From: Chitinophagales bacterium
GTDB taxonomy: Bacteria > Bacteroidota > Bacteroidia > Chitinophagales > Chitinophagaceae
Length of the DNA stretch: 42,844 nucleotides
NCBI GenBank assembly: GCA_015655015.1
Contig: JAATFV010000195.1
Coordinates: 1 to 42,844 of the forward strand
Direction of reading: 5' to 3'
In this document: positions 1-8,121 of the stretch, one piece after another
How the letters are laid out: every line of letters starts with the position of its first letter
Position numbering within the stretch: the first letter of the stretch is position 1
Translations under genes and position numbers: made by a program
The notes under the pieces: model-generated
The model's input: only the letters and a program-made list of their open reading frames with translations
What the model was told of the DNA's origin: nothing
Databases searched by the model: none

Positions 1-117
1 CTGGACGCTATGGACGATATATTGAAAAAGACCTGTGAAAGAGTTCGACCCGGAAGAAAATTTAAACGTAAGCATTTGCCCAAAAAGCCGCCATCAATGG
101 AGTACAAGCAACTTTAG
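1..117 (+). CDS. 3' end of an unidentified protein (partial)
   Basis: Frame 1 is open from the left edge to a TAG at 115-117, giving 38 residues with a strongly basic tail (CERVRPGRKFKRKHLPKK). The gene begins outside the window, so its family cannot be told. Reading direction is uncertain because no start is visible. The long spacer after it, with a plus-strand terminator at 464-488, fits a plus-strand gene ending here. Confidence 0.4.
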   Translation: MDAMDDILKKTCERVRPGRKFKRKHLPKKPPSMEYKQL

Positions 118-282
118 GGCTTAAGTAAACGGCATTGGATTGTAATCGTGTATTTTTTTTAAAATGACGACAGCTGACGGCAAATATCAAATTGGGAAGA
201 GCCTGTTTTATATATTTTTGTATTCGCTGCTTAACTCTTTTTGGGAATTTATTCTCACTGCTATATGGGATGATGAAGATGT

Positions 283-313
283 AAAAAAGTAGCATGCCAG
301 CTAGGGGCATGCT
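283..313 (-). terminator. Intrinsic terminator-like hairpin, minus orientation
   Basis: AGCATGCC (291-298) pairs perfectly with GGCATGCT (306-313) around a 7-nt loop. On the minus strand the stem is followed by ACTTTTTT (complement of 283-290), the shape of a Rho-independent terminator for minus-strand transcription. No convincing minus-strand gene lies just upstream, so it may end a non-coding transcript. Confidence 0.45.
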
Positions 314-409
314 AAATCTTTCAGGTGACAAAACACCTGTTTTCTTCACAATGGTCCATAAAAGAAAGCCCAGCCTGGAGCTGGGCGACATCATCAAAAT
401 TTTGATGAT
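291..409. other. Cluster of four hairpins in the 500-bp gene-free spacer (possible ncRNA)
   Basis: The spacer 118-617 holds no credible gene. Within 120 bp it carries four consecutive perfect stems: 291-298/306-313, CAGGTG/CACCTG (322-327/334-339), GCCCAGC/GCTGGGC (368-374/380-386), and the 20-bp palindrome ATCATCAAAATTTTGATGAT (390-409). A minus-strand open frame (62-427) runs through it but resembles no protein. The density of stems bounded by terminators on both strands suggests a structured RNA. I do not recognise an RNA family. Confidence 0.35.
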
Positions 410-463
410 AGTTAAGCTAGCGATCACTATCCTTCACTTATTAAAGTAGAAGCGATGGTAAAG

Positions 464-488
464 GCCGGGATAGCAGCCCGGCTTTTTT
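464..488 (+). terminator. Intrinsic terminator
   Basis: GCCGGG (464-469) pairs with CCCGGC (477-482) across a 7-nt loop, followed directly by six T (483-488). It would stop plus-strand transcription from the gene ending at 117 or from a transcript covering the hairpin cluster. Confidence 0.7.
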
Positions 489-563
489 ACTCACACAAAG
501 ATACAACAAACAATATATATTAAAAATCCCCCTTTTTCCACATCCCCCTTTTTAACAGACCAT

Positions 564-584
564 GCTAACAGCTGTTAGCTTTTT
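564..584. promoter_or_regulatory. 16-bp perfect palindrome upstream of the thiolase
   Basis: GCTAACAGCTGTTAGC (564-579) is a perfect palindrome followed by TTTTT, 39 bp before the thiolase start. With no spacer it is a better dimeric operator than a terminator. A weak -7-like TATCTTTA lies just downstream at 587-594. Confidence 0.35.
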
Positions 585-617
585 CATATCTTTATCCCCT
601 AATTTTAAAATGACCAT

Positions 618-1808
618 ATGGCTAATAAAGAAGTTGTTATTGTTGCTGCCGTCCGGACGCCGATCGGCAGCTTCGGCGGATCGCTGAAAGATCTACCCGC
701 CACCCGCCTGGGAGCTATTGCCATTAAAGGCGCCTTGCAAAAAGCCGGCATCCGGCCTGACCAGGTGCAGGAAGTATTGATGGGCTCCGTATTACAGGCC
801 AATCTCGGACAGGCGCCGGCCCGCCAGGCGGCGAAAGGCGCCGGATTGCCGGATGAAGTGATCTGTACGACCGTAAACAAAGTATGCGCCAGCGGAATGA
901 AAGCAACCATACAGGCTTCTCAGGGAATCTTGCTGGGAGACATAGACATTGCGGTGGCCGGCGGCATGGAAAGCATGAGCAATGCTCCCTTCTATGTGGA
1001 AAATATGCGGTGGGGCAACAAGTATGGCAATAGCACGATGATAGACGGATTGGCCAAAGACGGGCTGACGGATGCCTATGATGGAAAGGCGATGGGCAAC
1101 GCCGCAGAATTGTGCGCCGCTTCCTGTGGCATTAGCCGCGAAGAGCAGGATGTTTTCGCTATCGGGAGCTACCGGCGGTCACAGGCCGCCTGGGAAGCCG
1201 GCAAATTCAAAGAGGAAGTCATTCCGGTGGAGATCCCCCAGCGTAAAGGGCAGCCTGTGGTCTTTGCAAAAGACGAAGAGCCTTACAATGTCAAATTCGA
1301 TAAGATACCGACATTAAATCCCGTATTTCAAAAAGGCGGCACCGTAACCGCTGCCAATGCCTCTACAATGAATGACGGAGCGGCGGCCCTCGTCCTGATG
1401 AGCAGTGAAAAAGCAGCGGAGCTGGGATTGAGACCACTCGCAAAAATTATTGGTTATGCAGATGCGGAACAAGCCCCGGAATGGTTCACCACGACACCCT
1501 CTATCGCCGTTCCGAAAGCAGTGGCCAAGGCAGGTCTCGAAATGGAGGACATCGCTTACTGGGAGTTAAATGAAGCGTTTGCCGTAGTGGGCATTGAAAA
1601 CAGCCGGAGAATGAAGCTCGATCCTGCCAGGGTAAATGTTCATGGAGGCGCCGTATCGATAGGACACCCCCTGGGCGCCAGCGGAGCCCGGATCATCGTA
1701 TCCCTCATCCATATCCTGCTGCAGAATAATGCCCGATATGGAGCAGCGGGTATTTGTAACGGGGGAGGAGGCGCTTCAGCCATTGTGATCGAAAACCTGC
1801 AGATGTAA
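618..1808 (+). CDS. Thiolase (acetyl-CoA C-acyltransferase)
   Basis: This 396-residue protein is a full-length type II thiolase. It condenses two acetyl-CoA to acetoacetyl-CoA, or cleaves 3-ketoacyl-CoA in the reverse direction. The acyl-accepting cysteine is C90 in NKVCASGMKA. The other catalytic residues are H350 in SIGHPLGASGAR and C380 in GICNGGGG, and NEAFA (318-322) is also present. It has no signal peptide and should be cytosolic. It stands alone: the next gene is on the other strand and no beta-oxidation partners are adjacent, so whether it acts in degradation or biosynthesis is open. The ATG at 618 fits the family N-terminus. Confidence 0.93.
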   Translation: MANKEVVIVAAVRTPIGSFGGSLKDLPATRLGAIAIKGALQKAGIRPDQVQEVLMGSVLQANLGQAPARQAAKGAGLPDEVICTTVNKVCASGMKATIQASQGILLGDIDIAVAGGMESMSNAPFYVENMRWGNKYGNSTMIDGLAKDGLTDAYDGKAMGNAAELCAASCGISREEQDVFAIGSYRRSQAAWEAGKFKEEVIPVEIPQRKGQPVVFAKDEEPYNVKFDKIPTLNPVFQKGGTVTAANASTMNDGAAALVLMSSEKAAELGLRPLAKIIGYADAEQAPEWFTTTPSIAVPKAVAKAGLEMEDIAYWELNEAFAVVGIENSRRMKLDPARVNVHGGAVSIGHPLGASGARIIVSLIHILLQNNARYGAAGICNGGGGASAIVIENLQM

Positions 1809-1818
1809 CCGGCCGGCA

Positions 1819-2268
1819 CTATGATGTCCCCGAAGACCGGGTTTCCCCGCCCGTCGAAGTTTCAGCCGGAGCATCCGGCAAAAGGGAGCTGATACGTTCT
1901 ACCTCTTCCCGGAGCGCCTTAATCTCATTTAACACATACGAAAGGCCTTCCTCCTGTTCACCGGCCGTAGTCATTTCCGGGGGAGTATGATCGTATCTCA
2001 CCGGAGATCGCCGGGCTGAAGGGCCTTCCTTCCGTTTTTTCTCCGTTTGATAATTTGTTTTGCTTAGATCGATCTTCACTAAAAGGTCAAGCGATATATC
2101 AAAATAGTTGGTTAGTATAAGCAGCTCTTCCAGACTTGGCTCACTGATGCCATTTTCCCAATTGCCAATGGTCGTCTGCCCCTTCCCGATCACAGACGCA
2201 AGCTCAGACTGCGTTACAGAAGACTGCTTTCTTAAATACCGGATATTTTTTCCTAAAAAATGCATCAT
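1819..2268 (-). CDS. XRE-family transcriptional regulator
   Basis: A 149-residue protein with an N-terminal helix-turn-helix of the Cro/C1 (XRE) type at about residues 5-62; SELASVIGKGQTTIGNWENG covers the two DNA-contacting helices. A polar linker follows, with a short predicted helical segment near residues 105-130 (LNEIKALREEVERISSLL) that could be a dimerising coiled coil, and a Ser/Thr/Gly-rich tail. The ligand is unknown. It converges on the thiolase 10 bp away and is divergent from the MNT-HEPN gene, sharing a 167-bp AT-rich upstream region, so it may regulate that gene as well as itself. Confidence 0.85.
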   Translation of the reverse strand: MMHFLGKNIRYLRKQSSVTQSELASVIGKGQTTIGNWENGISEPSLEELLILTNYFDISLDLLVKIDLSKTNYQTEKKRKEGPSARRSPVRYDHTPPEMTTAGEQEEGLSYVLNEIKALREEVERISSLLPDAPAETSTGGETRSSGTS

Positions 2269-2435
2269 AAAAAAATATTATCCCAAATAAATTAGTATTA
2301 TTAATAAAATCCCTATACCTTTAACCCCACATAACCGCCCTAAATATAAGCCAATTATATTGCTAAAGGGGTAAAAAAATCCAATGCACAGTATTGATCA
2401 TCACCTAACCAGTTCGAACCCTTTAATTGATCGCC

Positions 2436-3302
2436 ATGAACACTTCAATAGCACATTTGCCGGCCCTGAAACAGGAGCAGCTAATGACAATTTCAAAAGT
2501 TATTATACAGGCCGTTCAGCCTGAAAAGATCATCCTTTTCGGAACGCATGTTACTGCCGGCGGCGGCCCCGGGCTTTTTGCCGACAAACAGCTCTCCGCA
2601 TTTTTAGGAGGTTATGACCTGCTCGTCATCACCCGGAGAGGAGAGCCCCGCCATGATCATGAACTACAGGACCTCGTAGAGAATCGCTGTCGTATCCATA
2701 CCCCCGTTACTGTGCTGGTGCATGACATCGATTACGTGAACAGCCGTCTGGCGGAAGGACATTATTTTTTCTCCATGATGAGCCGGGAGGCTATCCTGCT
2801 GTATGACGCAGGTTCAATAGCCTTGGCAAAAGCCGCTCCGCCCAACCTGGTACATATCCGGGCCGTTGCACAGCGGGACTTTGAAAGATGGAAGTTACAG
2901 GCCTCCGCCTTTTTTAGGAGCGCCCTGTTCAACCAGCAGCTGAAAGAAAGGAAAGTCGCCGTATTCCTCCTGCACCAGGCAGCCGAACAGATCTATCAGG
3001 CCATCTTGCTCGCCTTCACCGGCTACAAGCCCTGCACCCATAATTTAGACAAGCTCAGGCGATATACCAATCGCTTTTCTATCGAGCTGGCTTCCCTGTT
3101 CCCCCGTAATAATGCTGAGGAAGATCATTTATTTAAATTACTGCTGCAAGGATATGTAGATGCCCGGTATAAAGAAGAATATACGATTACGGAAGAAGAG
3201 CTGAGCCTGTTGACAGATCGCATTGGCAGACTCCTGTCTATCGCTGAACGCGTATGCAGCAACCGCTTTATCAGCCTCACCAAAATGGCTGCCGCCGGAT
3301 GA
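2436..3302 (+). CDS. MNT-like nucleotidyltransferase / HEPN domain fusion
   Basis: A 288-residue protein from the ATG at 2436 (a TTG lies three codons upstream). Residues 15-125 resemble a minimal nucleotidyltransferase: PEKIILFG (29-36), then GGYDLLVITRRGE (58-70) where the family usually has SDxDLLV. Residues about 140-275 resemble a HEPN domain: LLHQAAEQIYQAIL, CTHNLDKL, and ARYKEEY (243-249). HEPN and MNT are often separate toxin-antitoxin partners; here they form one chain. The usual GS and the first metal-binding Asp of the NTase appear replaced, so that half may be inactive. Assignment is by motif only and the function is unknown. Confidence 0.7.
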   Translation: MNTSIAHLPALKQEQLMTISKVIIQAVQPEKIILFGTHVTAGGGPGLFADKQLSAFLGGYDLLVITRRGEPRHDHELQDLVENRCRIHTPVTVLVHDIDYVNSRLAEGHYFFSMMSREAILLYDAGSIALAKAAPPNLVHIRAVAQRDFERWKLQASAFFRSALFNQQLKERKVAVFLLHQAAEQIYQAILLAFTGYKPCTHNLDKLRRYTNRFSIELASLFPRNNAEEDHLFKLLLQGYVDARYKEEYTITEEELSLLTDRIGRLLSIAERVCSNRFISLTKMAAAG

Positions 3303-3349
3303 AGGCAGCGGACCGGGCGGATTTCCGGCATAGAAGAAGGACGCCGGCG

Positions 3350-3760
3350 TTAATGTTTGGTCAGATCTGCAATAGTCTTTTTTTCCAGGATCTTCAGATT
3401 GGCATCACGTACCTGGGACATTACCCCATGGAGCCCGCATACTTTTTCATCACAGTTCTTACATCGTTCATAGAAATAAAGACTGACACATGGTAACAGG
3501 GATATCGGACCATCCAGCAACCGCATGATCTGCGCGAGTGGGACCTCCTTGGGGTTCTTGGCAAAAAAATACCCGCCGCCCTTTCCTTTTTTACTTTCCA
3601 GCACTCCCGCATTTTTAAGCTCCAGCAAAATATTCTCCAGGAATTTCAGGGGTATCTTCTTCTTTTTTGCAATTTCTGCAATCAATACGGGGCCCTCTTT
3701 TCCTTTTTCAGCGAGGTACATCAGCGCCTGAAAAGCATATTGGGTTTTCTTCGAAAGCAT
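3350..3760 (-). CDS. Rrf2-family transcriptional regulator
   Basis: A 136-residue Rrf2 protein. The winged helix covers about residues 1-75 (TQYAFQALMYLAEKG; LIAEIAKKKKIPLKFLENIL; GKGGGYFFAK). Four cysteines follow at 91, 100, 103 and 108 (LPCVS, ERCKNC, KVCGLH), in the region where IscR, NsrR and RsrR bind an iron-sulfur cluster. It could sense iron-sulfur status, redox or cysteine supply. It is the last gene on the minus strand after dapB, 38 bp away. Rrf2 proteins often control sulfur genes, and this window holds a large sulfur locus, but a link is inference only. Confidence 0.85.
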   Translation of the reverse strand: MLSKKTQYAFQALMYLAEKGKEGPVLIAEIAKKKKIPLKFLENILLELKNAGVLESKKGKGGGYFFAKNPKEVPLAQIMRLLDGPISLLPCVSLYFYERCKNCDEKVCGLHGVMSQVRDANLKILEKKTIADLTKH

Positions 3761-3798
3761 TTTTATCCTGTTTTTTTGTAATGTTTGGAACCAATTTT

Positions 3799-4515
3799 TC
3801 AGAAGCCCAGTACATCCTTCATACTGAAAACTCCTTTTTTATCGTGAATGAACTCCGCCGCCAGCACAGCACCCGTTGCAAAGCCCTGCCGGTTGTGCGC
3901 CGTATGGGTGATCTCAATACTATCAACAGATGAATGATACGTAATGTTGTGCGTGCCGGGCGCAGGATCCACCCGCTCGCTAAGGATCGACAGCTGATCT
4001 AAGTTATTGCTAATATGGTTGACCCATTCTTTTTTCCGGGGAATTTTTTCCAGGATCTGCTCTGCCAGCGTAATGGCCGTACCGCTGGGAGCGTCTCTTT
4101 TTTGGGTATGATGCGTTTCGGTCAGGGTCACATCATAGTCAGGGTGGGGGGCCATCAGCTCAGCCAGCCGCTTGTTCACCTCGAAGAAAATATTGACGCC
4201 AATGCTGAAATTACTGGCATATAAGAAGGCCTTATTACCGGCTAGACAATATTGCCTCAACTCTTCATACCGGTCCAGCCATCCCGTACTGCCGGAAATT
4301 ACCGGCACCCCCGCCTCCATACAACGGAGAATATTATCAAATGCGCTGTCCGGGCCGGTGAACTCGATGGCTACATCCGCTTTCCGTATATTTTCAAGGG
4401 TATTATCTTCCAGATTGTCAATAGAGACCTTTAATACAATCTCATGTCCTTTTGCCAGCGCGACCTCTTCTATCGCTTTTCCCATCTTGCCATAACCAAT
4501 AAGAGCAATCTTCAT
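3799..4515 (-). CDS. dapB: 4-hydroxy-tetrahydrodipicolinate reductase
   Basis: DapB reduces 4-hydroxy-tetrahydrodipicolinate with NAD(P)H in the diaminopimelate/lysine pathway. The 238 residues carry the nucleotide-binding GYGKMG (7-12), the loop EFTGPDS (51-57) and the catalytic block ETHHTQKRDAPSGTA, with H135, H136 and K139. The length is on the short side for the family, as in other Bacteroidota. It follows parA, parB and the DUF5683 gene on the same strand, a conserved gene order in this phylum. Confidence 0.95.
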   Translation of the reverse strand: MKIALIGYGKMGKAIEEVALAKGHEIVLKVSIDNLEDNTLENIRKADVAIEFTGPDSAFDNILRCMEAGVPVISGSTGWLDRYEELRQYCLAGNKAFLYASNFSIGVNIFFEVNKRLAELMAPHPDYDVTLTETHHTQKRDAPSGTAITLAEQILEKIPRKKEWVNHISNNLDQLSILSERVDPAPGTHNITYHSSVDSIEITHTAHNRQGFATGAVLAAEFIHDKKGVFSMKDVLGF

Positions 4516-4570
4516 GATCGAACGATTAATTTTGCGCCAAACCTACATTAAAATGCTGAGATCCCATTCA

Positions 4571-5320
4571 TCAGGGGACGAAAATTGGCTTGTACCTGGC
4601 CTTATGGATATCAAAAACCAGGCTGACAGCCGCCGGAGTATTCATACCGCCCAATCCGGCAAAACCTCCCGCAGCATTCGATCCTTCCTGTAAATGAACA
4701 CTGATCTCATCGCTTACATCAAAGCCCGCTAGATGAGCATCGACAGTAGCATCCACAATCTGCAATCCCCAGAATAACAGAAAGAACAGGACAGAATAAT
4801 CCTGGTCCTTACGATACTCATTCCGGTAGCTTCGCAGGGAGTTATCATCCTTGGCGGCGACAAAGGTCTGCAGCTTGGGATCGACCTTATTAAGGCTGTC
4901 CTGGTTGGTCGTACCTGTCACGATCACCGACAGCGCATACTGGCATTTCTGATACCAGCTCTTATTGTCAAAATAGGTATAGGCGGGAATGCCCACCGCC
5001 GCATAGACTAACGGCAGCTTCCAGTACTTTCTGTTGTAGATCTGGCCCAGGCCCGGAAAGAAAGTAGAATACAGCGTAGCCTTCCGCGGGTCATGTTTTT
5101 TACGGGTAGCGGAATCAACCTTATAGGGAGATTCCACTTTTGCGCTCTTATGGGGAAGCAGGGTATCCTTCGCTTTCGTTTTGAGCGTATCGGCCACCGG
5201 GAAACCCGCACCCTGCTTTCCTTTTATAGCGGAAGGGAGCGTATCGTTTCTCTGACACCAGCACAGGCTGTGCATTGTCAGAAAAAAAACGACTGCTGAG
5301 AAATACCTGACCATATTCAT
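4571..5320 (-). CDS. DUF5683 membrane-associated protein
   Basis: A 249-residue protein with an N-terminal signal-like segment (MVRYFSAVVFFLTMHSLCW). A charged linker follows, then the DUF5683 core beginning near residue 78: DPRKATLYSTFFPGLGQIYNR, followed by hydrophobic stretches around 100-120 and 175-195. The family is restricted largely to Bacteroidota and its function is unknown; its constant place after parB suggests a link with cell envelope or division. The second ATG, two codons in, could also be the start. It is 55 bp before dapB. Confidence 0.85.
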   Translation of the reverse strand: MNMVRYFSAVVFFLTMHSLCWCQRNDTLPSAIKGKQGAGFPVADTLKTKAKDTLLPHKSAKVESPYKVDSATRKKHDPRKATLYSTFFPGLGQIYNRKYWKLPLVYAAVGIPAYTYFDNKSWYQKCQYALSVIVTGTTNQDSLNKVDPKLQTFVAAKDDNSLRSYRNEYRKDQDYSVLFFLLFWGLQIVDATVDAHLAGFDVSDEISVHLQEGSNAAGGFAGLGGMNTPAAVSLVFDIHKARYKPIFVP

Positions 5321-5438
5321 GTCTGGAAACTTGATACTTAGTTACTTCGAATCATCCTGCCCGTTCGGCAATCATCTTTCAGGCCTGTTTGCCCTCAAGC
5401 TCAATTGTCAATGGCGCTCATGAGAGCTTCGCCCTTCG

Positions 5439-6380
5439 CTAATTAACGGAGACACCCAATTGATCCAACAATTTGTTTAATTCCTGGAGAGAATAATACT
5501 CAATGGAAATATTGCCTTCCCCTTTCTTGTTATGATTGAGCTTTACCCGGGTGCTGAAATGCGACGCTAAGTTATCTTCAATTCTCTTGAAAGCTTCCGG
5601 TATCGTGGGTTTTACCGAATTTTTAACAGGGATGTTCTCCTTGTACAGCTTGCGGACCAGCTCTTCTGTCTGCCTGACGGACAGCCCTTTATTCCTGATC
5701 TCCCCGAAGAGATAAAGCTGCTTGTCTACCGTATCCACATTGATGAGCGCGCGTGCATGCCCCATCGACAGCTGATTGCTCCTTACGGCTACCTGTATGT
5801 CCGGCGGAAGTTTTAACAAGCGGATATAGTTGGCTACCGTGCTTCTCTCTTTTCCCATCCGTTCTGCTACCTGTTCCTGCGTGTAGTTCAGCTCTTCCAT
5901 CATGCGTTTGTAGCTGAGGGCGATCTCCATGGCATTCAGGTCCTCTCTTTGAAGATTCTCCAGCAATGCCAGCTCCAGCAATTGCTGGTCATCGGCTTGC
6001 CGGATATAGGCCGGAATATCCTTAAGGCCGGCTATTTTCGCGGCCCGGAAACGTCGCTCACCGGAAATAAGCCGGTACTTACCCGAAGGTAATTTGGACA
6101 CGGTGACGGGCTGAATAATATCATGCAGCCGGATGGAATGCGCCAATTCCTGCAAAGCCTGCTCGTCAAAATCATGACGGGGCTGCCTGGGATTGGTCTC
6201 GATCTGATCGAGGCCGATCCGTAACATGTTAGTAACTGCTTCGACAACGGAAGTCTTCAAATCCCCCGATGTGGTCTTCAGATCGGCATCGATACTCTGC
6301 AATAAAGACCGGATCCCTTTACCCATGGCCTCTTGTTTCTTGTTACCCGGATTAGTATTCTTATTGTTGGGAGTAGTCAT
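5439..6380 (-). CDS. parB: Chromosome partitioning protein ParB
   Basis: A 313-residue ParB/Spo0J protein that binds parS, loads as a CTP-dependent clamp and works with ParA in chromosome segregation. The N-terminal basic patch (MGKGIRSLLQSI) matches the ParA-stimulating segment of the family. NPRQPRHDFDEQALQELAHSI and SGERRFRAAK are the ParB boxes, and the helix-turn-helix is near residues 165-200 (YTQEQVAERMGKERSTVANYIRLLKL). It lies 75 bp after parA. No parS-like palindrome is evident near it. Confidence 0.95.
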   Translation of the reverse strand: MTTPNNKNTNPGNKKQEAMGKGIRSLLQSIDADLKTTSGDLKTSVVEAVTNMLRIGLDQIETNPRQPRHDFDEQALQELAHSIRLHDIIQPVTVSKLPSGKYRLISGERRFRAAKIAGLKDIPAYIRQADDQQLLELALLENLQREDLNAMEIALSYKRMMEELNYTQEQVAERMGKERSTVANYIRLLKLPPDIQVAVRSNQLSMGHARALINVDTVDKQLYLFGEIRNKGLSVRQTEELVRKLYKENIPVKNSVKPTIPEAFKRIEDNLASHFSTRVKLNHNKKGEGNISIEYYSLQELNKLLDQLGVSVN

Positions 6381-6455
6381 AAAAATGGCTTCAAGCTTTT
6401 AGCTGCAAGCTTCAAGCAGGTGTTTGTATGGTTATGTAATAGTCAACATTGTCCG

Positions 6456-7256
6456 TTACTCCAGTATCCTCTCTTCCTGCCGGATCTTCGTCATATTATT
6501 CTTCTGAAGGATCTCTTTGGCCAGGTTGAGGTAATTGACAGATCCCTTACTGAGCGCATCGTACAGGATCACCGGCTTCCCTACACTAGGGGCCTCGCTG
6601 ATCTTGGTATTGCGGTGAATGATCGTATTAAAAACGATCTCGTCGAAATGTTTGCGTACTTCGCTGACCACCTGGTTGCATAAACGCAGCCGCCCGTCAT
6701 ACATCGTCATAAGAATGCCTTCGATGGCCAGGTCCGGATTCAGACGGCTTTGAACGATCTTAATGGTATTCAGCAGCTTCCCAAGACCTTCCAGCGCGAA
6801 GAACTCGGTCTGTACCGGAACGATGACGGAATCGGAAGCGGTGAGCGCATTTACCGTGATCAGCCCCAGGGAAGGAGAGCAGTCGATGATAATGAAATCA
6901 TACTGGCTTTTGATCGGTTCCAGGATGCCTTTCAGCACGCTTTCCCGATTGGGATAATTGATCATTTCAATTTCAGCTCCTACCAGATCGATATGCGAAG
7001 GCACAATATCCAGGTGGGGTATCTCCGATTTAAGGATCACATCCTTCACAGGGATATGGTTCACCATGCAATCATACAGGCTCTGCGTGACATTGTGCAG
7101 GTCAAAGCCCGTTCCGGTAGTGCTGTTAGCCTGGGGATCGGCATCCACCAACAGTGTTCTGAATTCCAGTACGGCCAGGCTGGCTGCCAGGTTGATAGCG
7201 GAGGTGGTCTTTCCTACACCCCCTTTCTGATTTGCAACTCCAATTGTTCTTCCCAT
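6456..7256 (-). CDS. parA: Chromosome partitioning ATPase ParA (Soj)
   Basis: A 266-residue ParA/MinD-type ATPase. The deviant Walker A motif KGGVGKTT (10-17) contains the signature lysine, followed by VDADPQANST and IIIDCSPSLG (Walker B region). There is no N-terminal DNA-binding extension, as expected for a chromosomal Soj. It is the first gene of the minus-strand run parA-parB-DUF5683-dapB-Rrf2. The upstream spacer holds an inverted repeat element but no clear TAnnTTTG box. Confidence 0.96.
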   Translation of the reverse strand: MGRTIGVANQKGGVGKTTSAINLAASLAVLEFRTLLVDADPQANSTTGTGFDLHNVTQSLYDCMVNHIPVKDVILKSEIPHLDIVPSHIDLVGAEIEMINYPNRESVLKGILEPIKSQYDFIIIDCSPSLGLITVNALTASDSVIVPVQTEFFALEGLGKLLNTIKIVQSRLNPDLAIEGILMTMYDGRLRLCNQVVSEVRKHFDEIVFNTIIHRNTKISEAPSVGKPVILYDALSKGSVNYLNLAKEILQKNNMTKIRQEERILE

Positions 7257-7385
7257 AATGTATTGTGGTCCGGTGAGCCTTCTCTTAGGACTTAGTATTT
7301 TTATTTAATATATCAAACATGGTAAAATTGTCACCAATCGGCAAAACGGCAAAATTTAATTTTGACCGCCCCAGGAGGTAAACCA

Positions 7386-7499
7386 CCCCTGCCCCCCTAA
7401 AGGGGTAAATCTGCCCCCGAAACGGAACCGCTCCATTTCTGATAAACAGTATATCCCTTCCTTAGAAGGAATATTTTACCCTCTTTAGGGGAGCAGGGG
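7386..7499. repeat. Palindromic intergenic element (REP/MITE-like)
   Basis: The left arm at 7386-7410 (CCCCTGCCCCCCTAAAGGGG then TAAAT) is an imperfect inverted match of the right arm at 7473-7499 (ATTTTACCCTCTTTAGGGG then AGCAGGGG), with few mismatches over about 24 bp. The 60-bp centre holds a smaller inverted repeat, TTCCTTAGAAGGAA (about 7457-7470). It sits in the 317-bp gap between divergent parA and the FMN reductase. No transposase is present. A partial resemblance (CTAAAGGGGTAAA) occurs at 2363-2375. Confidence 0.6.
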
Positions 7500-7573
7500 C
7501 TACAAAAATACATTCTTCAGCATAAATTGTGAGAACTTTCCTTTTTCTTTACTGTTAATCAGACAAATAGTAC

Positions 7574-8074
7574 ATGTACACGATCATTTCGGGGACCAAT
7601 CGGCCCAATAGCAAAAGCCTCCATATAGCGCGGCTGTACCAGCAATTATTGACTCAGAGAGGGTTGGACGCCCGCCTGTTATCGCTCGAAGGGCTCAATG
7701 TCCTTGTACGCAACCCCGTTTTTGAAGAGATCGAACGGGAGTTATTGATCCCCACGCTCCGCTTTATCTTTGTTTCTCCTGAATATAATGGCAGCATACC
7801 CGGTGTGCTGAAGTGCCTGTTCGATATTTCCGACATCGACAGAGCCTGGCGGGGGAAAAAAGCGCTCTTAACAGGTGTTTCCTCAGGAAGGGCCGGTAAT
7901 CTTCGCGGCATGGAACATCTGACGGGCATCCTGAACTATATGAAAGTGACTGTACACCACAATAAATTGCCTATTTCCTTAGTCCATACGCTGTTGAATG
8001 CAGATGGGGAAGTAGAAGATCTGCGCACCGTGGATGTCATCAATGTACAGCTAGACGAGTTTTTGGAATTTTAA
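7574..8074 (+). CDS. NAD(P)H-dependent FMN reductase family protein
   Basis: A 166-residue flavodoxin-fold protein. The N-terminus IISGTNRPNSKSLHIA is the phosphate-binding loop of the NADPH-dependent FMN reductase family, and SPEYNGSIPGVLKCLFD is its characteristic flavin-contacting segment. It likely reduces quinones, azo compounds or FMN in the cytosol; the substrate cannot be told. It is followed after 47 bp by the metallophosphoesterase gene on the same strand. Confidence 0.88.
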   Translation: MYTIISGTNRPNSKSLHIARLYQQLLTQRGLDARLLSLEGLNVLVRNPVFEEIERELLIPTLRFIFVSPEYNGSIPGVLKCLFDISDIDRAWRGKKALLTGVSSGRAGNLRGMEHLTGILNYMKVTVHHNKLPISLVHTLLNADGEVEDLRTVDVINVQLDEFLEF

Positions 8075-8121
8075 AATAAATCAATCACTCATCCGTCATT
8101 CATGTGTAAATCAGATCAACT

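Noticed and set aside
62..427. 121-residue open frame on the minus strand
   Set aside because: It runs through four hairpins, has no recognisable domain, and its composition looks like translated non-coding DNA.
6388..6420. GCTTCAAGC repeats between parA and parB
   Set aside because: Two 9-bp direct copies around an AAGCTTTTAGCTGCAAGC stretch are too short to call an element; they may be part of a common Bacteroidota intergenic motif.
5439..7573. A parS site near parAB
   Set aside because: No TGTTTCACGTGAAACA-like 16-bp palindrome was seen in or around the two genes.
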